Source: Mya arenaria (Eukaryota > Mollusca > Bivalvia > Myida > Myidae). From it: 64,000 nt of DNA. Shown piece by piece: positions 22,701 to 32,443 of the stretch. Position 1 is the first letter of the stretch, and every line of letters starts with the position of its first letter. The stretch covers positions 17,221,945 through 17,285,944 of the forward strand of contig NC_069129.1 in NCBI RefSeq assembly GCF_026914265.1. Direction: 5' to 3'. Under the pieces are notes generated by a model. That model searched no databases, was not told where the DNA came from, and worked only from the letters and a program-made list of their open reading frames with translations. The translations under genes and the position numbers were made by a program.

Positions 22701-23951
22701 ACCATATCTGAAAAAGAAGCCCTCCTACATGGCACATTTTTTTCTTTTTTCTTCAAGGACTGAAGTGTACAAAATGCGTATGTAAGTCAGTAATAGGAAT
22801 TAAATAGATATCATGTTAAAATATCAAATCTAAGACTAAGCAATTCCTTTATAGACACTTTGGAATCCTTAAGAGTGTTCCTCTGAATACTAAATACAAT
22901 AAAATTTATTAAATGCAAATACTGTATGCATTATAATCCATCTATGACGGGTGTGGTTTACTGCACAACTTTATAAGTTATAAGAGTTATTATACATGTC
23001 AAAGCCTGACCCAAGGTAGGACTGGTTTTACCAACCATTTATTTATTGGCAAAAGAAGTACACCAAACCACACAATGTACATCAAGTTTCACCTCTGTGC
23101 CTCTTATTTAAAAATACTCCAAGTCATATTTCAGATTGCAAGTATTTTGTATGTGTAGACTAATAAAACAAACATTTTTATTTGTACAAACCTGAATTTA
23201 AGTAGTTGATCATATTAATAATTTTCTTCAACCTGTCCATTCCATTAGTTGGACCCAGATGAATGTCTGACACAAATGTTATTGAGAGCCTTTCTAAATT
23301 TTCTGGAAGGCCCTTGACAGGTATTGTTACTTCTTTGATAGTGGGCGGTTGTTGAGCATTGATATATCCAAACATGACAATTAACATTGCATACACGAAG
23401 GCGGATATCTGTTGTATTTTGGAAAGTTTGCTAAATGTCCTCGTCTTTTTCCGCCCTCCTAGGCGTAAGATTAAATTCACAATTTTCAAGAAAACAACTG
23501 CGGTGAAAAGTTGTATCGTTACAGCTAATGCAAGGAACAGCCAAATAGCCAGTTTGTAAGGATTTATTGCAATCAGGAAAGAAAATGAGGAGTATGAAAA
23601 TAGTGACGATATCAGTACAGCTGCTAATAATAGACGAGATATCGCAGCATTTATTGTATATGATCTCCATTCTCTGATATCTTTAAAGTCAATAAATAAT
23701 CTCCATTCATTTGACTCTGTTTCACTATGGACTTTGTCCTGCGTCGAATCTAGCACGGTGGATAAGTTTCTCCATAAATAGCAACAGATAAGCGTCATTC
23801 CAGACATAATTATACATGAAAACTGAAACCTTAATAGTTTTGCTCTTAATGTTGAGTTCTCCATATTCATAACAATTGATTTGTTCAGTATATACAGCAA
23901 AATCAACACAAAAACCACGCCAAAGACTTTCCCTCTAGTGAACGTCGCCAT
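19703..23951 (-). CDS. TMPPE: Transmembrane protein with metallophosphoesterase domain
   Basis: Five coding exons on the minus strand: 23951-23192, 22707-22597, 21788-21626, 20591-20452 and 19893-19703, all with GT-AG junctions and summing to 1,365 nt (454 residues; human TMPPE is about 453). Exon 1 encodes about five hydrophobic segments (near residues 9-28, 43-60, 103-130, 132-162, 180-198). The calcineurin-like phosphoesterase domain follows with the full metal-binding set: D229 and H231 (SDIHLGP), D261 (GGDLVDG), N292-H293 (GNHEYY, split by an intron), H371 (VAHQP) and H393/H395 (GHTHGGQ). The family is predicted to hydrolyse phosphoesters using two metal ions; the substrate is unknown. 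The start ATG sits in AAAGATGGCGAC, a YY1-like context. Its 5' end faces the B-box gene. Introns hold repeats. Confidence 0.93.
20728..21387 (+). repeat. Interspersed element with ~140-bp internal repeats (copy 1)
   Basis: Bounded by ACTAG-type ends (ACTAGAAATGTGTCC ... GGGGGCATAACTAG). Inside are about three units of roughly 140 bp containing GGGCCGTAACTCCTAAATGA, TCAAGATATTATGGTCACAA and AAGTTTGGTGAGGATTGGAC, then a run of ACGTACGT/GACAGACAGAC. It lies in a TMPPE intron. A closely similar copy in the opposite orientation is at 49943-50574. I recognise this as a common bivalve repeat; open frames within it are incidental. Confidence 0.75.
21800..22340. repeat. Low-complexity interspersed repeat remnants in a TMPPE intron
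   Basis: Text such as CAAATTGGGAAATTTGAGAC, CAATTTGGGATAC and, further on, CCGGTGAAATGGGCAGAAAA resembles fragments of a dispersed repeat with GGGA/AAATT periodicity. No coding function is seen in either strand. Confidence 0.35.
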
Positions 23952-24926
23952 CTTTGCCCGCCTGTAATTTAGTCAAAACGGCCACGACAAAACTGTTAAA
24001 TTGCGGCAATGATTGAATTTCCCCTAGTAGTAATAATATCAAGACTGGTACCCTTATTCTCTTTTCACAAAAAGGAACCGAGGGTACTAGTCTAGTAATA
24101 CCCGGGATCAATAACAATTCTACTCCCAGGTAATACCACCCATGTCAAAAAATTCAAATGGTTATTGCATATTCAAATACTTGTATATACTTAAATTTGT
24201 ACATTCATTAACGGCATATAACTTCAAATTGTAAAATAAATCGAAAAGTCGATTTGCTCTCGTGCCTTCTGTGATAAGTACCTTAGAAACAAATTCATTT
24301 AAAATATCAATGCCATTATACGATTACGGCAGTAAGAACGTGCGTAACAATAACTCCAACTGTAGCCGTGCACCCCCTCCCCCCCCCATTAACCGACCCA
24401 TATAGGCTTTAAATGAGACAATGGGTGAAAGTTGCGGGGGGGGGGGGGCTCCTCCAAAACTAATCAGGCCTAAATTAGTCTAAAATGATACATGTTCGTC
24501 TTTTCCATGGATAAGTTGTTTGTACTATCATGAATTGCATTGGACTGAAACGCAAGAGGTTATCAGTAATATTGCTGAACAGTGATTTAAATGCTATATT
24601 ACTTTCGTCCGCATTGGCGACCTCTACACTTCATGACAGTACATCTGATTAAACTGACAAACATAAAATGTCAATGTCTAATGTTCTGAACCGATTACGC
24701 GTGAAGACATTCTATTGTTTTCACAATTAAACACTTTTCACCAACATATCGTATTTCAAATTGAAGGTTAACACAGATGGTACGTATTAATTTTACCAGG
24801 TTTCAAAATAAGTAGACCAATACTTACTTAATAAAAGAGCGGAAAGTCGAATCAACTTGATCATTTCTGAACACTTTTCGGTCAAAACGAAATAAATCAT
24901 CCGTTATTAAGGTATTACACACAATC
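23952..24926. promoter_or_regulatory. Divergent intergenic region between TMPPE and the B-box gene
   Basis: A 975-bp space separates the two outward-reading start codons and so holds both promoters. It contains a C-rich run (24372-24387) and a G13 run (24436-24448) about 50 bp apart, which could pair as a hairpin or form a quadruplex. No clear TATA box was assigned to either gene. Confidence 0.45.
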
Positions 24927-26845
24927 ATGTCAAAAATTCTTAACAATTCGGTAGACATTACTACTGGACGTAAAAGCAGTACCACTAAGCGGGATAAGCC
25001 CCGTGATCCGAAGGGCTCAGACGTGCGCACTGCGAGCACCGTACCGGTAACGTTGCCGTACAACCAATGTAAGAAACACAACGGTGAACCTGAAGAGATG
25101 TTTTGCCTGGAACATTCATGTATGGTTTGCATCGTCTGCAGACGAATGTACCACGGGAAGTAAGTATTTCTTAGTATTAAGATATTATTTCCTTGAATTT
25201 TTAAGAAATAAAAGTTATATTCAAGGAATGACACTGCACTGTGTGTGTGTGTATGCTGTTTAATAATGGAATGACATACGTAATATACGATCATGTATTT
25301 AATAAAAATCAAAAGCTATGACAAAAATATGAGCCATCGGCATCTTGGGTCTAAAGTATGAGTTTAAATAGTTTGTATTTTAACAGATGCCAAGAAATTT
25401 TACGGATTGGAGAAGCTAGCATTAATTTTACCAAAGGAAGTGCGCCACAAAAGTGCCATAAACAAATGAGGGAGCTTTTTGGAAAGTGTCAGGCTGTTGC
25501 GCGAGAACGAGAGTGGGACTTGAACGACCTTGAACGAAAACGCGATGACGTCATTAACGCTGTCCAGCATGAGAAACAGAAGGTTCTGGCAAAGGTCGAG
25601 AAACTCGTGGAACGCGTGATGGGGGATATCGAAAGGCGTTATACGATTGAAAGAACTGAAATTAGCAATCATCTTTTGTCTTTGAAGGAAATGGCACAAG
25701 AGCTTGATACAAAGGTAAAGCTAATAGAAACAAAACGAAAAGTTGATTCTGACTTAGAAATGTTTGTTGCTGTACAAAATGCTATGGACGGACATAAGAA
25801 AACGACATCAGCTTTGATGAAAATTCACAACGAGGCTCATAAGGTGTTCTTAAAGTTTGAAGTTAGTAAGGCAGTGGACGCTGCGATGAAATCATTGAGT
25901 AGTCTTGGAGAATTAAACTTGAACACCATGCAGTATGCAGTGATTCCGAAACTTTATCAATCAGAGGAACCGAAGCTTCAACTTACGCCATTGAAAACTA
26001 AGAAACCCGACGAATTCAAAATCAGAAAACACGTAGACGACAGACGTTTAACTCCAGCTGGCGAAATCTTCAGTCGAGATAGAGAAGACGTTAAAACTTG
26101 TTGGATTACTGGAATGTGCGTTTTAAAAGACAGCACTATAATAGTGGCTGACAACAATAACAACAGAATCAAGGTCATTGATCGTCGGGACAATGTCGTG
26201 AACTCCGTGCTGCTTGCCACTCCTCCGTTTGACATTTCTCTCCTGAACCAAGTGGAAGCTGCGTTCACTTTGCCAGACAAGAAACAGGTTCAGTTGATAA
26301 GAATCGTTGGGCGTTCAGACATAAAATATGGCGAAACCCTACAGCTTGATTTTGATTGTAATGGTATAACTGTCTTAAAAGGAAACATTATACTGACGAG
26401 CATAGCAGAAAAATGTGTACGGTTGATTAACAAAAAAGGAATTGTTTTGTGGACGGCAGTTACAGACGATCTTGGGGAGCCCCTCTTTGAATGGCCATGG
26501 TACGTCACCACGAATGAGGAAGTCGAAAAGGTGTATGTCTCGGACCGACGAAAAAACACAGTTACTACTTTAGATAAAACTGGAACGGTACTGGATGTGC
26601 GTGACGTAAGTGGAAAAGGACCACGTGGATGTGCGGTAGATGGCGTAGGTAATATGTTTATATGCCACTACATGACGGATGAAATTGAGATAATTTCTCT
26701 TAAATTCCCACGTGACCGCCGAACGATTCTTGCCAAAGTGGACGCCATAAAGCATCCACAGAGTCTTGCTTACGACGAACACAAAGGACTGTTGCTGCTC
26801 TCGGCCAACAACTCGGACTATATAAACGTGTTTCAGATGAAATGA
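24927..26845 (+). CDS. B-box / coiled-coil / beta-propeller protein, TRIM-NHL-like without RING
   Basis: Two coding exons, 24927-25159 and 25387-26845 (GTAAGT donor, AACAG acceptor), total 1,692 nt, 563 residues. Residues 48-79 form a B-box type 2 finger: C48, H51, C60, H63, C68, C71, H76, with C79 (first residues of exon 2) in place of the usual last His. There is no RING, so E3 ligase activity is not expected. Residues about 95-240 are rich in Lys/Glu heptads, a coiled coil. From about residue 310, blade-like blocks follow (TGMCVLKDSTIIVADNNNN; GCAVDGVGNMFICHYMTDEI; PQSLAYDEHKGLLLLSANNS), typical of NHL-type propellers in the large TRIM-like family of bivalves. Role unknown; relatives act in signalling or RNA binding. 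Codon use and length look healthy. Confidence 0.88.
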
Positions 26846-27469
26846 GATGTTGATCATATAAACAACAAGCGCGTGTTCATATACAGAAGTGGAAATGCAT
26901 TTCAATATATAGAATGTAATTCATCATTGTTATATTCTGCAGTGTGTGTTTAAAGCTACTATCATTCCTTGTAGTTTTTATTGCGTCCTGGAAAAGACTA
27001 GTTTAAGAATGATTGTTTATCTATTTGCGATTTTACTTTATTCGGGATTGTTGGGTTAAGACCGAGGTTTGTGCACGTGAACTGATTTAAACCCCCAGTA
27101 AATTTACATTTTACTGACCGTTCCAAGACGGTTCCTAACAATCCTTGATAAACAAACAAAGTTATTTATATAATATATGTGCACTGTGTTGTTTGTGGAG
27201 TTTTGTGCTGTTGTTCTATGTTTCTTATTTGTGATTTTTGTGTGTGTTCTATGTCTTTAGCGTTTACCCTGTGTCATTAAATGGGGTTTATGTTTAAACT
27301 TTTGGCTACTGAGCTTGTTTCTGTAGTTTTCACATAAATTTTGGTATTGCAATCGCAGTTCTGCAGAATTCACATTTAGGTCAATAAAAAATGGACCAAT
27401 AAACAACCTTGTGCAGTACCACGAGTTAAGGTGTTTGCGCGCTGGTCACTTTAAGATGGATATGTACTT
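26846..27469 (+). other. 3' UTR and downstream flank of the B-box gene
   Basis: AT-rich DNA follows the stop codon. Candidate polyadenylation hexamers are ATTAAA near 27278 and AATAAA near 27379. No further gene is seen before the minisatellite. Confidence 0.4.
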
Positions 27470-29250
27470 TAGATTGTATCATTTCAGCTTGACCTGTAAT
27501 TTTGACTGCATCATTTAATCTAGATCTGTATTTTTTATTGAATCATGTAGTTTATACTGCACCATTCAGGCTGATCATGTAGTCTGTATTGAATCATTTA
27601 AACTGGACATGTGTTTATACTGCACCATTCAAGCTGGTCATGTAGCTTGTATTGACTCATTTTAGCTGGACATGTAGTTTATATTGAACCATTTTAGCTG
27701 GACATGTAGTTTATACTGCACAATTCAAGCTGGACATGTAGTTTATATTGAATCATTTTAGCTGGACATGTACTTTATACTGCACCATTCAAGCTGGACA
27801 TATAGTTTATACTGCACCATTCAAGCTGGACATGTAGCTTGTATTGACTCATTTTAGCTGGACATGTAGTTTATACTGCACCATTCAAGCTGGTCATGTA
27901 GTTTATATTGAACCATTTTAGCTGGACATGTAGTTTATACTGCACCATTCAAGCTGGACATGTAGTTTATACTGCACCATTCAAGCTGGACATGTAGTTT
28001 ATACTGCACCATTCAAGCTGGACATGTAGTTTATACTGCACCATTCAAGCTGGTCATGTAGTTTATACTGAATGGTGTTTATACTGCACCATTCAAGCTG
28101 GACATGTAGTTTATACTGCACCATTCAAGCTGGACATGTAGTTTATACTGCACCATTCAAGCTGGACATGTAGTTTATACTGCACCATTCAAGCTGGTCA
28201 TGTAGTTTATACTGCACCATTCAAGCTGGACATGTAGTTTATACTGCACCATTCAAGCTGGTCATGTAGTTTATACTGCACCATTCAAGCTGGACATGTA
28301 GTTTATACTGCACCATTCAAGCTGGTCATGTAGTTTATACTGCACCATTCAAGCTGGTCATGTAGTTTATACTGCACCATTCAAGCTGGTCATGTAGTTT
28401 ATACTGAACCATTCAAGCTGGTCATGTAGTTTATACTGCACCATTCAAGCTGGACATGTAGTTTATACTGCACCATTCAAGCTGGTCATGTAGTTTATAC
28501 TGCACCATTCAAGCTGGTCATGTAGTTTATACTGCACCATTCAAGCTGGACATGTAGTTTATACTGCACCATTCAAGCTGGACATGTAGTTTATACTGCA
28601 CCATTCAAGCTGGACATGTAGTTTATACTGCACCATTCAAGCTGGACATGTAGTTTATACTGCACCATTCAAGCTGGACATGTAGTTTATACTGCACCAT
28701 TCAAGCTGGACATGTAGTTTATACTGCACCATTCAAGCTGGTCATGTAGTTTATACTGCACCATTCAAGCTGGTCATGTAGTTTATACTGCACCATTCAA
28801 GCTGGACATGTAGTTTATACTGCACCATTCAAGCTGGTCATGTAGTTTATACTGCACCATTCAAGCTGGTCATGTAGTTTATACTGCACCATTCAAGCTG
28901 GTCATGTAGTTTATACTGCACCATTCAAGCTGGACATGTAGTTTATACTGCACCATTCAAGCTGGTCGTGTAGTTTGTATTGAATCATTAAGGTGGTTGT
29001 GTAGTTTTAATTGTATCGTTTAAGCTAAGCATGTAGTTTTATTGCATTATTTGACACGGATATTTAGTTTCATTGGCATCATTTAAGTTGATATTTTAGT
29101 TATTGCATCCATTAAGCTTGTTTTATTGTTTTTAGTACATCATTAAAGCTTGACGTTTAGTTTTATTGCACATTTAACCTTGACCTGAAGTTTATGTTGC
29201 ATCATTTAAGCTTTAAATGAAGTTTATGTTGCATCCTCTAAATAAGTTTG
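27470..29250. repeat. Large minisatellite, 32-bp unit, with decayed edges
   Basis: The core (about 27940-28970) is a near-perfect head-to-tail array of TGTAGTTTATACTGCACCAT / TCAAGCTGGACA (32 bp), with two variants differing at one base (GGACAT or GGTCAT). The left shoulder (27540-27940) alternates this unit with a second form (TTGAATCATTTTAGCTGGAC), giving a partial 64-bp period. Both outer edges decay gradually (27470-27540 and 28985-29250) to barely recognisable units. Roughly 50 units in all. It lies between the B-box gene and GPATCH1. Confidence 0.95.
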
Positions 29251-29425
29251 AATGTTGGTACTTTAAAGTTTGATATTTATTTGCAAGAGAATGATCAACA
29301 TTTAAAAGTCAATAAAATATTAGATTGTTCTTTCGTAATCTTTCTTATTTTATACAACGTCATCTAATTAACATCTTAGACTTGTCTGAATGTTGCTGTT
29401 ATAATTTGTAAAGCTTATCTGCTTA

Positions 29426-29749
29426 GGCCTAAAAAAAATGTTTGGTTAGGGTTACATCCTTTTCAAAAATAGGTAGGGTAGGTAGGCTTTTTTTATTGTT
29501 TTTTATTAGGCTTTATATAAGAATGTCATTTTCATCATTGGAGAATGGTGTTAAAGTTATCTTCTATATAAGCAATTAAGGTTTTAAACTACATATTGAA
29601 AAGCAAAAAAAAAACAAAAAGAATTTTTTTTTTTTTTTTTTTTTTAGTTTTTCATTTTTTTTTCAAACTGACTATAAAAACGTTAGGGTCGGCGCCTATT
29701 CCGTAGGTAGGGTCGGGTAACCCGAACCAAATGTATTTTTTTTTAGGCC
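29426..29749. mobile_element. PIF/Harbinger-type MITE, copy 2
   Basis: 324 bp with terminal inverted repeats GGCCTAAAAAAAATGTTTGG and (complement of right end) GGCCTAAAAAAAAATACATT, flanked by TTA on both sides (29423-29425, 29750-29752). It shares its interior, in the opposite orientation, with 6263-6593. It contains long T and A runs. 29753-30480 shows nothing recognisable. Confidence 0.8.
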
Positions 29750-30479
29750 TTAGGGTCGCCTTTTAAGGGACTCGCTCAAGTGGCACCAAATTTGTTTTTA
29801 CCTTTAATGCATCTGAAAACACCTCTACATAGCTTTATTTACTCTTAGATACACACATTTCAGAAAAAAATACACTTAAAGTTTAAAAACAATCTGCTTT
29901 TAGTGGGGTGTGAACCCATGCCGATACAGTCACGGCAAAAATTTGATAACTAACAACAAAACCTCATTCCCACAAAGACTCATGCAAAAACATGAGGTTA
30001 CTTAATTAACCTTTAAGCCTCAAGCTTAAAGTTGTGGACTTCAAAGACAATAGTTTAGCATATAGCAACAATTGTTAAAGGGTTACAGCTGTCAGTATCT
30101 TAGTTTGTACACTCCTAATGAGTTGCCACACTCGTCATACAAAAATGGGGCATTTTACAAAAAAACATGAGCAATTCCCTTTCACATTTAATACAGTTAT
30201 GTTAACTTACTCGCTGCAGGTAAAAAATACATCGAATAACACACTTGATGTAACCTATGTCAGCTTCTAACCATCTGAGGTTTAACGCTGTTACTTATAC
30301 GAGAAATATGTATATATGCATGTATTTTGAAAAGCATTTCTTTTCACTTAGCTATTTTTAAATGATCTTGGCTTGACATTTAGCAATAGACATCCTCAAC
30401 AACAACGTACGCTGTCTTCGGTTAAAGTTAGAGAATTCTGAAAGCAATTGCTCTCTCTTTCTACATGAACCCAAGTGAG

Positions 30480-30960
30480 ATTTATTGTATTAAGGCAATT
30501 GTGGCATTCAGGCAAAAGCTCATCTTATAGACAATACTTCGTCTATCCATCCAGTATTGATTCTTGCCTTTTACCATCGTATGCGCTGTTTTTTGGACGT
30601 TACGGATAAAGAAGATCATTGGCGATAATTTGGATAGGAGCATTCATATCAAAGTACCAATTTTGCTTGAACAATAAGCCGGCACCTAGAATAAAACACC
30701 ATTACAACCCGCATGCACAACAATAAGGCCGTAAGAAAAAGGTAAGTACAAGTCTGGCGTCAGCGCTCTGCAAACAGGGTGTCATGCAATGTAGGTATGT
30801 TTCGTCAGTGAAGACTAGATGTTCCAACATTCTAGGTTCGCATAGATTTCTTTTTCCTTCAAATATCGAAGGCGTGCCACGACAGAGTCGTTTCGCTCCA
30901 ACAGTAAAGATCTATTGCTCTCACACTGCTGCGATGGACCCCCATTTCCTAGAATAGTTC
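30480..30960 (-). pseudogene. Eroded DDE_3-type (IS630/Tc1-like) transposase
   Basis: On the minus strand, fragments in changing frames read NDSVVARLRYLKEKEIYAN (about 30905-30838), LVFTDETYLH (about 30827-30798) and LIVVHAG (about 30727-30707), then a GAGLLF-like block. The order V-x-x-R-x-x-Y-L, then x-x-DET-Y-x-H, then L-I-x-x-H-A-G matches DDE_3 transposases seen in many invertebrates. Only short pieces survive, so confidence is limited. No ends were identified. Confidence 0.4.
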
Positions 30961-30982
30961 ACATATATTGACTTTTCAATGG

Positions 30983-30984
<2 letters not shown>

Positions 30985-31023
<39 letters not shown>

Positions 31024-31041
31024 CGCGCGTGCGCGCGTGTG
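30985..31041. repeat. (GT)n followed by CG-rich alternating tract
   Basis: About 19 GT units run directly into CGCGCGTGCGCGCGTGTG, giving nearly 57 bp of alternating purine-pyrimidine sequence. 31042-32440 contains no gene; it holds AT-rich DNA and the presumed GPATCH1 promoter at its end. Confidence 0.85.
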
Positions 31042-32443
31042 GGTGTGTTAACAACTTAACATCCATTGAGATGGTATTGTAGTTGAGAGGATTCCGCCTT
31101 AATGTAAGATGCGATAGACAACATATCCAATCACAGTCCTTATGATGTCTTCGACACACTAACTAGAGTGCTTACCCGCGTTTTGTCTCTATAAACAATC
31201 AATATTATTATACTTTGTCAAAAACCTGAAGAAGTTGATGAGACATAAATCATCGTTGTGTGATTAAAGCATAAAGATTTTGGCATTTTTGGTGTAGTTG
31301 CTTCGTATTTCTTTATTTTCCTTTGTTTTTGTGCAAGGTAGAGATCACTTGCATTTATTATCTTTATATGTATATTTCTTTATTTGAGATGCCGCATTCA
31401 AATATTTCTATGATATGTTTCACAAGTATCACAAAACATGTATTTAAAACCACAGGTTTAATAAACTCTGTATGTCGTCAATTTTGAATATTCCCTTCAC
31501 AGTATATTGTTTTTAATTTATTAGAATTAAAAACAATAATTACATATATGTAACTGGGGGTATAATATAACGCCTTTGTAGGTCTTGAATATATATTTAT
31601 TGTAGATGTTGAAGATGAAGCCTGCAATATAAAAGATGATTCATCACCTTTTTGCAGTAGTATTTAATAATAACACAATAATTAATAATAATTACACAAT
31701 ATATACATATATATAATGAATAAAAGTAAAACAATACACTCGATCTAATATGAAATAACAATCTAACCTACCGGCAGCAAAATAAACTTTTTCAAGAATA
31801 TTAAACACTTTACGTAAACAATGAATAGTGGTCCGTTGGTTGCGGTGTTCAGTACAGAAATGAGTGACCGGGAAAGTTAGCACGGGTAAATTGATTAGTA
31901 AAAGCGCCCTCTATAAATAGGTAAATCACTCATACTGAACCAACTACTTTCATACGTCACAAACTTAAACATTTACATACATGTAACATACATAACAAGA
32001 TACTGACAGAACATTCACTACGGGCAGAACATGATCGCGCTTTATTAATAAATATAATGAATTTATGAAATGATCAGGTTGTTACATATTGACTAGGAAT
32101 TTTGGTACTTGCATCGAGTTTGTTGGGATTTACCCACGAGACCCAATTCAATGTAGCCTTAAATGAATTTATTAAGGGCGCATGCAGTAGATCGGGAAGT
32201 ATACACAGCTCTGGCTAAAACCTTTTTTCATTAGTTAGTTTTAGGCGTCTTGCCCTACAGTGTCTTCAAATAACTGCATCCCTCTATTAAGCGAAAATAT
32301 CATGAGATGTCATGTACATAACATCTATAAAATTTAATAGTGATCTGAACTCGGCGGCGATTAACTTCGGAGGCAGTCTTTAAATTTACCAAGAGGACCG
32401 AACCACCGGATACCGTTATGACTGTATTCAAAATAAAGCAAAC

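Noticed and set aside
24824-25312. Minus-strand open frame of 162 codons
   Set aside because: Lies opposite exon 1 of the B-box gene and its intron; the plus strand has the conserved zinc ligands and splice sites.
27470-29250. CRISPR-like regular array
   Set aside because: There are no unique spacers: the whole 32-bp unit repeats end to end, and the surrounding genes are animal genes.
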